In this document: positions 46,419 to 55,387 of the stretch, in pieces | How the letters are laid out: every line of letters begins with the position of its first letter | Numbering within the stretch: the stretch's first letter is position 1 | From: Variovorax guangxiensis | Lineage (GTDB): Bacteria > Pseudomonadota > Gammaproteobacteria > Burkholderiales > Burkholderiaceae_C | Direction: 5' to 3' | Assembly (NCBI RefSeq): GCF_003952165.1 | Contig: NZ_RXFT01000020.1 | Location: forward strand, 1 to 64,000 | Length of the DNA stretch: 64,000 nucleotides | Made by a program: the position numbers and the translations under genes | Notes under the pieces: generated by a model | Told to the model about the DNA's origin: nothing | Databases searched by the model: none | What the model saw: the letters and a program-made list of their open reading frames with translations, nothing else

Positions 46419-47443
46419 AGCGGCTCTTCCGCCATCTGCTCGCACTGCTCCTCGAGCATGAGGATCTGCCCCTTCCAGTAGTCGCTGGAGCCGAACCACG
46501 GGAAGTTGATCGGGAAGATCGGGTCTTCCCAGCGCCGCGCCAGCCAGGCGCTGTAGTGGATGAGGCGCAGCGTGCGCAGCGGCTCGATCAGCGCCAGCTC
46601 GCGGCGGTCGAACTCGCGGAACTGCTCGTAGCCGTCGAGCAGGCCCGACAGCTGCGCGGTGCGCTGCGCGCGGTCGCCCGACAGCAGCATCCACAGGTCC
46701 TGCACCGCGAAGCCGGTGCGCGCGTCGTCGAGGTCGACGAAGTGCGGGCCGCCGCCGGGACGGTCGGTGGGCGTCCAGAGAATGTTGCCGGGGTGCACGT
46801 CGCCGTGCAGGCGCAGCTTGCGGGGCTGGAAGTCGGCCGAAGGCGGGCTGGCCGCAAGCGCGGTGGCGCCGATCATGTCCAGCGCCTCGTTGCAGGCTTT
46901 TTCCCAGTCGCGCTGCACGTCGAGCGGGATCTTGTCGTTGGCGAGCAGCCAGTCGCGCGAGGCGATGCCGAAGGTCTGCAGGTCGAGCGCGGGCCGGGCC
47001 TCGAAAGGCCTGGCGCTGCCCACCGTATGGATGCGCGCCAGGAAGCGGCCCACCCATTCGAGCACTTCGAAATCGTCGAGCTCGGGCGCGCGGCCGCCTC
47101 GGTAGGGGCTCACGCTGAAGGCGAAGCCGGCGTGGTGGTGCAGCGTCCTGCCGTCGAAGGCCAGCGGGGGCACGGCAGGCACCTCGGCGGCGGCCAGTTC
47201 GAGCGAGAAGCCGTGCTCTTCGAGTATCTCGGCCTCACTCCAGCGGCCGGGGCGGTAGAACTTGACCACCACCACGCTGCGGTCTTCCAGGTGGACCTGG
47301 TAGACACGGTTCTCGTAGGAATTCAGGCCGGTGAGCCGGCCGTCGCCGTACAGGCCGAGCGTCGCGAGCGCGTCGAGCACCACGTCGGGCGTGAGGCTCT
47401 CATAAGGATGTGTGTTCGCGGGCGCCGCGGAAGATTGGGTCAT
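46409..47443 (-). CDS. srkA: Stress-response Ser/Thr kinase, SrkA/RdoA-like
   Basis: The 344-residue protein belongs to the YihE/SrkA aminoglycoside-phosphotransferase-like kinases. Features include LNSYENRVYQVHLEDRSVVVVKFYRP with the ATP lysine, a catalytic loop RLHGDVHPGNILW, the metal-binding VDLDDARTG, and the C-terminal EDPIFPINFPWFGSSDYWKGQI typical of the family. SrkA counteracts stress-induced death in E. coli. ATG 47443 matches the family start. It is an isolated gene 35 nt downstream of the DUF2855 gene's end. Confidence 0.9.
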   Translation of the reverse strand: MTQSSAAPANTHPYESLTPDVVLDALATLGLYGDGRLTGLNSYENRVYQVHLEDRSVVVVKFYRPGRWSEAEILEEHGFSLELAAAEVPAVPPLAFDGRTLHHHAGFAFSVSPYRGGRAPELDDFEVLEWVGRFLARIHTVGSARPFEARPALDLQTFGIASRDWLLANDKIPLDVQRDWEKACNEALDMIGATALAASPPSADFQPRKLRLHGDVHPGNILWTPTDRPGGGPHFVDLDDARTGFAVQDLWMLLSGDRAQRTAQLSGLLDGYEQFREFDRRELALIEPLRTLRLIHYSAWLARRWEDPIFPINFPWFGSSDYWKGQILMLEEQCEQMAEEPLYA

Positions 47444-47478
47444 GCGGCGATTGTCGTCGCCGCGCGATGCCCCTGGCG

Positions 47479-48594
47479 TCAGCCTGCGGCGGACTGCTTG
47501 CAAAGGGACAGGATGTGGCCGGTGCGCGGATCGCCCTTGCCCGCCAGCACCTGCGCGTAGGCGGCCTGCACCGCCTCGCCGCCGTTGTGATGCTCGGCAT
47601 GCAGCCAGGGGGCCTTCGCATCAGTGACGGTGGCCATGAAGTCGTGCCAGGCCGCGACCATGCGGCGGCCGAACTCCTCGGGGCCCCATTCGGCGGTTCG
47701 CTTCTTGATCTGCGCCGGCGCGAAGAACAGCGTGGCGCGCGGCCCCGCCAGATCCTTGCCCGCGCCCTTGGACGCGAGCTGCTCGACGTGGGTGCCGCCG
47801 ATGGAACTGCTGTACTTCAGGTTGGTGAAGCGCTCGTGGATGGCGTTGCGCAGCGTGCCGTTGCCGGCGAAGTCGACGTACACGCAGGGCGTGTCGGCCG
47901 CGATGCTGTCGAGCGCGTCGTAGGTCACCACGCGGTCGTAGCAGCCAAGGCTCTCGCAGAACGCCACGTTGGCGGGCGAGGTGAGGCCGATCACTTCGAT
48001 GCCCTCGCGCTTGTGCATCTGGAAGGCGGTGCCGTAGGCCGTCTTGCTCGATGCACTGGACAGCAGCATGGTGTCGGCGCCGAAGAAATCGTTGTCGGCC
48101 ATGAAGTCGTCGACCAGCCACGAGGTGATGAACAGCGGGCGCAGCAGGGCCTGGATGTCTTCGGTGCCGGCCGTGTAGAGCGGGTCGCTCGCGCAGCGGA
48201 AATACTGGTTGTAGACGGCGGGCAGCTCGGCGCGGTGCGGCGCCATGTCGGTGAAGCGCTCGGGCGAGAGCCGCCCGGGGCTCAGCACCGTGCTGGAGGC
48301 CATCGGCCAGTAGCCGTAGAGCCGCTCGCCCACAGGCACGCCCGGGTGCAACGACTGCACCACGCTCGCGAAGCCCCACACAGGGATGCTGCCCCAGCCT
48401 TCCTCGCCGCTCGGGAAGAACTGCCAGTAGCTCATCGCGTCGCCGAAGGCGGCATACGTGATGTTGTTGGAAGTGAGCGCGAAGCTGTCGATGCGCACGC
48501 GCACCTGGCCGTCCGCGAGTGCTTCGTCTGTGGCGGTGTGGAGGCGCGTGGTGGAAAGCTGGTCTTTGCGGATGAGGAGGCTGGTGGTGCTCAT
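47479..48594 (-). CDS. DUF2855 family protein
   Basis: The 371-residue protein matches the DUF2855 family, distantly like medium-chain dehydrogenases. It has [21 protein letters not shown] at the GroES-like part and [20 protein letters not shown] with [23 protein letters not shown] in the Rossmann-like part. [19 protein letters not shown] segment follows. No zinc ligands are seen. The biochemical role is not established. GGAG lies upstream of ATG 48594. It may be cotranscribed with srkA. Confidence 0.85.
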   Translation of the reverse strand: MSTTSLLIRKDQLSTTRLHTATDEALADGQVRVRIDSFALTSNNITYAAFGDAMSYWQFFPSGEEGWGSIPVWGFASVVQSLHPGVPVGERLYGYWPMASSTVLSPGRLSPERFTDMAPHRAELPAVYNQYFRCASDPLYTAGTEDIQALLRPLFITSWLVDDFMADNDFFGADTMLLSSASSKTAYGTAFQMHKREGIEVIGLTSPANVAFCESLGCYDRVVTYDALDSIAADTPCVYVDFAGNGTLRNAIHERFTNLKYSSSIGGTHVEQLASKGAGKDLAGPRATLFFAPAQIKKRTAEWGPEEFGRRMVAAWHDFMATVTDAKAPWLHAEHHNGGEAVQAAYAQVLAGKGDPRTGHILSLCKQSAAG

Positions 48595-48702
48595 GAGCGT
48601 GGCTCCTGGCGGTTGTGGTGTTCGCCTACGTTAGCCAAGCTTGATGAAAGGCGCCATCGCGCAGCCGTGTTTGGCGTCACCCGTGAGACATCGGCGGGCA
48701 TG

Positions 48703-48734
48703 AAAAAAGCGGCCCGGCTTGGGGCCGGGCCGCT
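48703..48734 (-). terminator. Intrinsic terminator of ohr
   Basis: On the minus strand an 11-bp GC-rich stem (48734-48724 with 48718-48708, loop 5 nt) is followed by a run of six T (48708-48703). It begins 24 nt after the ohr stop and separates ohr from the DUF2855 gene. Confidence 0.9.
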
Positions 48735-48757
48735 TCGGGTTCGCTTGTACGCGAGGC

Positions 48758-49183
48758 TCAGGCGATGCTGAGTTCGACGTCGATGTTGCCGCGCGTGGCG
48801 TTCGAGTACGGGCAGACCTGGTGCGCCGTGTCGACCAGCTTCTGCTTGGCCTCGGCATCCAGGCCGGGCAGCGTGATCGCCAGCTTCACGGCGATGCCGT
48901 AGGCGGCGCCGCCGTTCGTCGGGCCAAGCGAAACGCTGGAGTCGATGGCGACGTCTTCCGGCACCTTCACGCCGATCTTCGGGCCGACGGCCTTCATCGC
49001 GCCGATGAAGCAGGCGGCATAGCCGACCGCGAACAGCTGCTCGGGGTTGGTACCGGGCTTGCCGGAACCGGGCGAGCTCAGCTTGACGTCGATCGCGCCG
49101 TCGCTGGACTTGCCTGCGCCGTCACGGCCGCCGACCGTGTGGGCTTCTGCGGTGTAGAGCACTTTGTCGAGCTTGGTGGTCAT
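48758..49183 (-). CDS. ohr: Organic hydroperoxide resistance protein
   Basis: The 141-residue thiol peroxidase reduces organic and lipid hydroperoxides. Catalytic cysteines are C58 in [11 protein letters not shown] and C124 in [13 protein letters not shown], both in family context; the start [16 protein letters not shown] is typical. AAAGGA lies 7 nt before the ATG. It follows the MarR-type ohrR gene by 106 nt on the same strand and ends in a clear terminator. Peroxide-dependent derepression by OhrR is expected. Confidence 0.97.
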   Translation of the reverse strand: MTTKLDKVLYTAEAHTVGGRDGAGKSSDGAIDVKLSSPGSGKPGTNPEQLFAVGYAACFIGAMKAVGPKIGVKVPEDVAIDSSVSLGPTNGGAAYGIAVKLAITLPGLDAEAKQKLVDTAHQVCPYSNATRGNIDVELSIA

Positions 49184-49289
49184 GGTGATTCCTTTGGTGG
49201 TGATGAAGTTGAAGGGAGGGTGGTGAAAAGGCTTCGTTCTCTTTCCTTGCGGAGGTGGAGCGGAGCGGGAGAAAAATGTGGCGCTGCCG

Positions 49290-49745
49290 TCAGGCTGCCT
49301 TCCTGATGCGGTCGCGCAGCGCCTGGATCTGCTGGGTGAGGGAAACCAGCTCGGGCACCGAGCACTCGGCCGCGGCCATCAGGCAGGCCGGCACGCTGGA
49401 TGCGCGGTTCTTGAGCCTGCGGCCCGCCGCAGTCAGCGTGATGTGCACGCGCCGCTCGTCGGCCACGTCGCGCACCCGTGCCACGTAGCCGTTGGCTTCC
49501 AGGCGCTTGAGCAGCGGCGTGAGCGTGCCCGAATCGAGCGAGAGGCGCTCGCCGAGCTCGGAGACCATGAGGCCGTCCTGCTCCCAGAGGGCGAGCATCA
49601 CGAGGTATTGAGGGTAGGTGAGCTGCAGCTTCTCGAGCACCGGCTTGTACAGCCGGGTCATGGCCAGCGAAGCGGAATAGACGGCGAAGCACAGCTGGTT
49701 GTCCAGCTTCAGCATTTCGTCGGCGTTGATGGCGGTGGAGCGCAT
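49290..49745 (-). CDS. ohrR: OhrR organic-peroxide-sensing MarR-family repressor
   Basis: The 151-residue MarR repressor has the peroxidatic cysteine C19 in LDNQLCFAVYSASLAMTR, the hallmark of OhrR. The winged helix includes TYPQYLVMLALWEQDGLMV and GTLTPLLKRLEANGYV with the DERRVHITLT wing. Oxidation of C19 releases DNA and induces ohr. ATG 49745 lies only 7 nt downstream of a perfect -10 box, suggesting a leaderless transcript. It is upstream of ohr on the same strand. Confidence 0.95.
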   Translation of the reverse strand: MRSTAINADEMLKLDNQLCFAVYSASLAMTRLYKPVLEKLQLTYPQYLVMLALWEQDGLMVSELGERLSLDSGTLTPLLKRLEANGYVARVRDVADERRVHITLTAAGRRLKNRASSVPACLMAAAECSVPELVSLTQQIQALRDRIRKAA

Positions 49746-49752
49746 GGGCTGA

Positions 49753-49782
49753 ATTGTAGCGAGCAATTAGATTGTGTGCAAT
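49753..49782 (-). promoter_or_regulatory. ohrR promoter with overlapping operator
   Basis: Minus strand: TTGCAC (49781-49776), 17-nt spacer, TACAAT (49758-49753), a near-consensus sigma-70 promoter. It contains the dyads ATTG-N4-CAAT (49771-49782) and AATTG-N7-CAATT (49752-49768), resembling OhrR-type AATTG/CAATT operators, so OhrR probably represses itself here. Confidence 0.7.
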
Positions 49783-49849
49783 GTAATTTGAAAATGTCAG
49801 TATCGAGGTGAGGTCAGGGCACATGAAACCCGGTTTTCGTGTCGGCCTG

Positions 49850-49880
49850 TTGACCCGGCCCCAGGGACAGCCCTTACAAA
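49850..49880 (+). promoter_or_regulatory. MerR-type promoter with long spacer
   Basis: TTGACC (49850-49855) and TACAAA (49875-49880) are separated by 19 nt, the over-long spacer of MerR-activated promoters. The inverted repeat AGGG-ACAG-CCCT (49863-49874) sits in the spacer where MerR proteins bind. It is 28 nt upstream of the merR-like GTG. Confidence 0.55.
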
Positions 49881-49908
49881 GGCAGACTCGTCGAAAAAGG
49901 TTCTCATC

Positions 49909-50970
49909 GTGCGATCCAACACCCGATTTCTCAGCCCGTCCGAAGCCGCAAGGCGGCTCGGCGTGTCAGCCAAGGCCCTGCGGCTCTACGAGCAGCGTGG
50001 TCTGGTGGAGCCCGAGCGGACCGCTGCAGGCTGGCGTGTCTATGGCCCTGAGCAGATGGCCCGTGCCGCCGAAATCGTCGCGCTTCGAGCGCTCGGCTTC
50101 AGCCTTGCTCAGGTGGGGCGAGTGTTGCAAGGCGACCCGCAGGGGCTGGAGCAGACATTGGCGGCTCATCAAGCGGCGTTGGAGGCGCAGTTGCATGGGC
50201 TGTCAGGTGCGGTCGAGAAAATCCGCAGCCTGCGAAGCGACCTGTTGCAAGGCCGGACCCCGACCGTCGATCAACTTGCGGAGCTGCGTGCTCCGGCTCC
50301 CGAGGTCCGCGCCGCATTCGAGCTCCCCTGGCCCTGGGGCGGCGAGCCTTTCGAACTGCGCGACATCCGTGCGCTGAACTACATCATCGGCCCGCTGGGC
50401 AGCGGCAAGACCCGGTTCGCGCACAGCCTTGCGCAGGCGCTGCCAGACGCGGTCTTTCTGGGATTGCAGAGGCTTGAAGAAACCGAAGTGGCCGCGGCAA
50501 AGGCAAGACTGCACGCCGACAACCGGCTGAAGTCGAGAGTCAACGAGGCCTTGGCCTGGCTCGCGGAAGACGGTGCCGCGCCATCGGCCGCCTTGTCGGT
50601 GCTGCTCTCCGAACTCGAAGCCGAAGGCTCCGCCACACTCATCGTGGACATGATCGAGCAAGGCCTGGACCAGCCCACGCAGGAGGCCCTGATCGCCTGG
50701 CTGCGCCGAAGAGCCCCCGGCGCACGGCCGATGTTCATGCTCACCCGCTCCTGCGCGATCCTCGACCTGTCCGCCGTGGGTCCTGACGAAACCATCATTC
50801 TTTGTCCCGCCAACCACAGCCCGCCGATGCAGGTCGCACCGTATTCCGGCGCACCCGGCTACGAAGCGGTCGCCACCTGCCTGGCCTCGCCGGAAGTGCG
50901 CGCGCGGACGGCGGGCGTCATCGCGTGGTTTCCGCCGGGCCGCGTAGAGGCCGCTGCTGCTACGCCCTGA
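49909..50970 (+). CDS. MerR-family regulator fused to a P-loop ATPase domain
   Basis: The 353-residue protein combines a MerR winged helix (SPSEAARRLGVSAKALRLYEQRGLV, 9-33) and coiled coil (about 78-115) with an ABC-like nucleotide-binding domain. The latter has Walker A GPLGSGKT (161-168) and Walker-B/D-loop-like LIVDMIEQGLDQPTQ (244-258). Ordinary MerR regulators have a short effector tail instead. GTG 49909 has AAGG 9 nt upstream. The promoter has MerR-like geometry, implying autoregulation. ATP binding may switch its DNA activity, or it may act with the convergent ABC exporter; both are inference. Its last 11 nt overlap that exporter's permease gene. Confidence 0.85.
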   Translation: MRSNTRFLSPSEAARRLGVSAKALRLYEQRGLVEPERTAAGWRVYGPEQMARAAEIVALRALGFSLAQVGRVLQGDPQGLEQTLAAHQAALEAQLHGLSGAVEKIRSLRSDLLQGRTPTVDQLAELRAPAPEVRAAFELPWPWGGEPFELRDIRALNYIIGPLGSGKTRFAHSLAQALPDAVFLGLQRLEETEVAAAKARLHADNRLKSRVNEALAWLAEDGAAPSAALSVLLSELEAEGSATLIVDMIEQGLDQPTQEALIAWLRRRAPGARPMFMLTRSCAILDLSAVGPDETIILCPANHSPPMQVAPYSGAPGYEAVATCLASPEVRARTAGVIAWFPPGRVEAAAATP

Positions 50971-51787
50971 ACCTCTTTCGCGTCAGCCCCAGCGCAATCC
51001 AGAACGCCACCACCGCATACACCGCCAGCACCACCGCGTGCACCCACCAGCCGGCGGGCCACTGATCCATGAAGAGCGGCCGCACCAGCGCCACGGCATT
51101 CGTCAGCGGCAGCCACGCGGCCACTGCCTGCACGGCGGCGGGCAACTGCTCCAGCGGAAAGAACACCCCGCTCAGGAACATCATCGGTGTCATGAACAGC
51201 GTGAAGTAGTAGGTGAAGAAGTCGTACCCCTTCGCCAGCGCATTGAAGATCAGCGCGATCGAAGAGAAGGTGATGCCCGCGCCGATCAGCACCATCCACG
51301 CGACGATGAGCTTCGGGCTGTGGCTGATGCCCAGCCCCAGCATCACGAAAAGGATGGCCGTCACGGTGAAGATCGACTTGAACGCCGCCCACAGCATCTC
51401 CGCCAGCACGATGTCGTCCAGGCCCACAGGCGCGTTCATGATGCCGTCCCAGGTCTTCTGCACGTGCATGCGCGAGAAGGCCGAATAGAGCGCCTCGAAG
51501 CTGGCCGCGTTCATCGCGCTCATGCAGATCGATCCGCTCGCGAGAAACAGGATGTACGGAACCTTCACGCCGTCGACCGACACCTGCCCCACCAGCGCGC
51601 CCATGCCGTAGCCGAAGGCCACGAGCCAGATCAGCGGTTCGGCGATGTTGCCGATCAGGCTCGGTATGGCGAGCTTGCGCCACACCAGCAGGTTGCGCAG
51701 GAACACGGGCCACCAGCGCAGCGAGAGCTGGGGCGGGCGCCACGGTGAGGGCGAAGGGGGCGCGATTGTGGTGGTCGTCGTGTTCAT
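50960..51787 (-). CDS. ABC-2-type exporter permease, NodJ-like
   Basis: The 275-residue permease has six membrane helices and the NodJ/DrrB-type core. Motifs include RKLAIPSLIGNIAEPLIWLVAFG, a cytoplasmic EMLWAAFKSIFTVTAILFVML and FMTPMMFLSGVFFPLEQLPA. It pairs with the ATPase encoded 2 nt upstream. Such exporters move lipo-oligosaccharides, drugs or polyketides. The final codons overlap the convergent MerR-ATPase gene by 11 nt. Confidence 0.92.
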   Translation of the reverse strand: MNTTTTTIAPPSPSPWRPPQLSLRWWPVFLRNLLVWRKLAIPSLIGNIAEPLIWLVAFGYGMGALVGQVSVDGVKVPYILFLASGSICMSAMNAASFEALYSAFSRMHVQKTWDGIMNAPVGLDDIVLAEMLWAAFKSIFTVTAILFVMLGLGISHSPKLIVAWMVLIGAGITFSSIALIFNALAKGYDFFTYYFTLFMTPMMFLSGVFFPLEQLPAAVQAVAAWLPLTNAVALVRPLFMDQWPAGWWVHAVVLAVYAVVAFWIALGLTRKRFRA

Positions 51788-51789
51788 GT

Positions 51790-52779
<990 letters not shown>

Positions 52780-52790
52780 CGCTTCAATCG

Positions 52791-53168
52791 ATGGACAATC
52801 CACCGATGTCCAGAGCAATTTCATGGTGCGTGTTGTGCCTGGCCGCGGTGGCGGCCCAAGCCGTGACGGCGGCTCCCGCCGATGGCAAGCGATGCGAGGA
52901 GCTCCATGCGGTCGCGAATGCGAGCCCTGGCTTCGTTCCGCGCTACGGCGCCGTCGTGGTCGGCACCGGCCGGGCCCGCCTCTACACCGCGCCCGACGCG
53001 GCCTGCGACAGCGGCAAGTTCCTGATTCCGAAGGACCGCGTCACCGTCTACACGCCGTACAAGGAATGGGTTCAGGTTATGTTCATCCACCCGAAGACCG
53101 GCGAGGACACCATGGGCTGGATGCCCGACAGCCGCCTGAAGACGACGGGCACCATGGGCCCTCGATAA
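52791..53168 (+). CDS. Exported SH3-like domain protein
   Basis: The 125-residue protein has a signal peptide ([20 protein letters not shown], cleavage about residue 27) and a bacterial SH3-like fold: [25 protein letters not shown]-type turn (here [20 protein letters not shown]) and GWMPDSRLK. Cysteines at about 35 and 72 may form a disulfide. Such domains bind peptidoglycan or protein ligands in the periplasm. ATG 52791 and ATG 52806 are both plausible. It is divergent from the ABC ATPase and 88 nt upstream of the four-gene operon. Confidence 0.75.
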   Translation: MDNPPMSRAISWCVLCLAAVAAQAVTAAPADGKRCEELHAVANASPGFVPRYGAVVVGTGRARLYTAPDAACDSGKFLIPKDRVTVYTPYKEWVQVMFIHPKTGEDTMGWMPDSRLKTTGTMGPR

Positions 53169-53256
53169 CCCGGGTCGGAGCGTGTTCCCGGCGGCCCCAC
53201 AATCTCTGCTCCATCAACGGATGAATGTCTGGCATTGCACGGGGGGAGGCCCAAGG

Positions 53257-54099
53257 ATGCTGCGTTTCTGGTTGGCCCTGGCGGCCTTGCTGCTGCTCGG
53301 CGCCTGCGCACCTTTTCACCGGCCCTTGGCGGCCGCGGACCGCAACAAGGTCCAGGAAGTCGACGTGCGCGTCGTCGTCGCGCAGGAGAGCTTCATGTTC
53401 TCCGCGCAGGCGCCCGGCGTGAGCGCCGCCACGGGCGGCGGGCTCATCGGCGCGCTCATCGATTCCTCCGTGCAGCAGTCGCGCCAGAAGGACATGAGCG
53501 CCGAGGTGCAGTCCATCGTCGGCCCGCTGCTCGACTACGACTACCGCGCCGAGGCGGCCCGGGCGCTCGAGGCGCAGCTCGGCGAGCCGTCTTCGTTCCC
53601 GCTGAAGATCCGCTCCGCGCGGCTGCTTCCGGCCATGCCCGTCAAGGCCGAGCACGAGGCCCGCATCGCCGCCACGAAGAACGGTCCCGCCTACATGGTG
53701 CTGTTGCTGCAGTACGCGCTGGAGCCCGGCCTGGGCGCCTTCACCACGCGCACCTCGGCCCTGCTCTGGCAGGACGGCAGGAGCGAGCCCAGCTACCGTG
53801 CCGCCGCCATCTTCCAGACGCCCGTGGGCGGCGTCGCGCGCGCCACCGTCATCCGCCGCCTCACCGCCGATGACGGGCAGGTGCTGCGCGGCATGATGCG
53901 CGAGTCGATGACGCAGACGCTGCATGCGGTGGCGCTGGACATCGCCGGCGCGCGCTCGGGCGCGGTGAAGACCGCGCGCTTCAACGTCAATGGCTCATGG
54001 GTGACGCTGGCCGGCCAGAGCTTCGACGAGCGGCCGGGCCGCGTGCTGTTCCGCGACCAGGACGGTGCTCTCTACTCGGTCAGGAGCGCCGCGCCATGA
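53257..54099 (+). CDS. Operon gene 1: putative outer-membrane lipoprotein
   Basis: The 280-residue product has a lipoprotein signal FWLALAALLLLGAC (lipid cysteine at about 17) and a periplasmic body. A small glycine-rich hydrophobic turn GGGLIGALIDSSVQQSRQK follows at about 68-86. A beta-rich second half reads AYMVLLLQYALEPGLGAFTTRTSALLW and YRAAAIFQTPVGG. GGGGGAGG precedes the ATG. The stop overlaps gene 2 as ATGA. No family is recognised. It is the first of four translationally coupled genes. Confidence 0.75.
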   Translation: MLRFWLALAALLLLGACAPFHRPLAAADRNKVQEVDVRVVVAQESFMFSAQAPGVSAATGGGLIGALIDSSVQQSRQKDMSAEVQSIVGPLLDYDYRAEAARALEAQLGEPSSFPLKIRSARLLPAMPVKAEHEARIAATKNGPAYMVLLLQYALEPGLGAFTTRTSALLWQDGRSEPSYRAAAIFQTPVGGVARATVIRRLTADDGQVLRGMMRESMTQTLHAVALDIAGARSGAVKTARFNVNGSWVTLAGQSFDERPGRVLFRDQDGALYSVRSAAP

Positions 54100-54788
54100 G
54101 GCCGCTGCGCCACGCCTGGAGGCCGGCCGCTTTCAGCGCCCTGTGCATGCTCGGCGCCACGCCGGGCATCTCGCACGCGCTGACCGAGACCGAGCCGCTT
54201 CCCATGGTCTACGAAGCGGCACCCGAGCCGGCCGAGCGGCCCAACAGCACGCCCGCCCCTGTGCTGCGCGTAGCCAGCGGCTGCACGCTGTATCTGCCGA
54301 AGATCGACGACATGCGCCTGAACAAGGTCAGCGTCGGCAACCTGACGTTGATGCTGCCCACGCTGCACGCCACGCCGGTGAAGGTGCAGTCCATCCGTGC
54401 CGGCGGCGATCCGGTCGAGTGGGCGCGCAGTGCGCTGCAGTCCGCGAGCCGCTACGGCCTGCAGGTGGTGAGCGCCGCGCCGCCCTCGACGGGCGCTGCT
54501 GCGAGGCAGGTCACGGCCGACGTCGCGCTGCGCCTGGCGCATTCGTGGTCGTCGGGCCTCAACCTCGTCTCGCACGTCGTGCTGCAGGCCAGCTACCGCA
54601 TGCCCGGCGCCGAGCCCGTGATGCGCCAGTACCACGGCATGGGCACGCGCGCGAACTGGGCCAGCGGCAATGGCGAATTCATGTCGGTGCTCAATCTCGG
54701 CATGGAAGAAGCGGTGCGCGGCATGGTCGCCGACACGGCCGCGCTGTGCGACGGCAAGCCTCTGCCAGATCGGGGGGGCGCGCCATGA
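54096..54788 (+). CDS. Operon gene 2: exported protein
   Basis: The 230-residue product has a signal peptide (AWRPAAFSALCMLGATPGISHA, cleavage about residue 29) and a proline-rich linker (EAAPEPAERPNSTPAP). A beta-rich domain begins SGCTLYLPKIDDMRLNKVSVGNLT. The central VTADVALRLAHSWSSGLNLVSHVVLQASYR alternates as expected for strands, and a C-terminal helix ends the fold. Cysteines at about 63 and 222 may pair. Both ends overlap neighbouring genes by ATGA. Family unknown; periplasmic partner of the lipoprotein is likely. Confidence 0.75.
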   Translation: MRPLRHAWRPAAFSALCMLGATPGISHALTETEPLPMVYEAAPEPAERPNSTPAPVLRVASGCTLYLPKIDDMRLNKVSVGNLTLMLPTLHATPVKVQSIRAGGDPVEWARSALQSASRYGLQVVSAAPPSTGAAARQVTADVALRLAHSWSSGLNLVSHVVLQASYRMPGAEPVMRQYHGMGTRANWASGNGEFMSVLNLGMEEAVRGMVADTAALCDGKPLPDRGGAP

Positions 54789-55387
54789 ACACGATTCCGC
54801 GGCCGCTGAAAGGCCGGCTCGAACTCCACTTGACTTGCGGCGCAATGGATGCCGCGCGGATTCCTTTCTTCGTCGAAGTCTGCGAGCAGGTGGGGCTCAA
54901 GCCGCTGCTGATCGACCTCGCCCACGGCCAGCAGAAGCAGCAGCCCATGGCCACCACCTGGCTGCGCGGCGACCTCGCCGAGGCGAAGGCCGAGGCGATG
55001 GCGCTCGCGCAGTGGCTGGCGCGCGCGGGCATGGCCGTGCTGCGCGTGAAGGTCGAGGCCCCCATCCAGGGTCACGAGTGCCTGAGCCGGCCCGACGAGT
55101 ACTTCGAATGGCACGGCAAGCTGCGCGTGCACGACGCCTCCGCGTTGCAGCACCTGTGCGAGACGCACGGCGCGCGCCTCTCGCGCAACAGCCTGAAGGA
55201 CGAGACGGACGTGCGCTTCGCCACCCTGCGCAGCCGCGAACCGCTGGACGGGTTCAAGGCTCGGGTCGCGGCACTGACCGGCCAGTTGGAGCGCCAGGGC
55301 TGGCCGCTGCTGAAGCAGGAGACGGAGATCTGCCTGCTCGACAGCCGCGAGTCGATGGACGCGGGATGGCTGGAAGCAGCTGCATGA
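54785..55387 (+). CDS. Operon gene 3: cytoplasmic protein with duplicated alpha/beta fold
   Basis: The 200-residue protein has no signal peptide. Residues 11-93 and 106-186 repeat one plan, strand-helix-strand-strand-helix-strand. Matching elements are RLELHLTC with KLRVHD, IPFFVEVCEQVGLKPLLI with LQHLCETHGARLSRNSL, and LARAGMAVLRVKVEAPI with LERQGWPLLKQETEICL. This suggests two ferredoxin-like domains from internal duplication. I recognise no family. It is ATGA-coupled to the nucleotidyltransferase downstream and may be its partner or regulator; AbiE antitoxins are unlike it. Confidence 0.75.
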   Translation: MNTIPRPLKGRLELHLTCGAMDAARIPFFVEVCEQVGLKPLLIDLAHGQQKQQPMATTWLRGDLAEAKAEAMALAQWLARAGMAVLRVKVEAPIQGHECLSRPDEYFEWHGKLRVHDASALQHLCETHGARLSRNSLKDETDVRFATLRSREPLDGFKARVAALTGQLERQGWPLLKQETEICLLDSRESMDAGWLEAAA

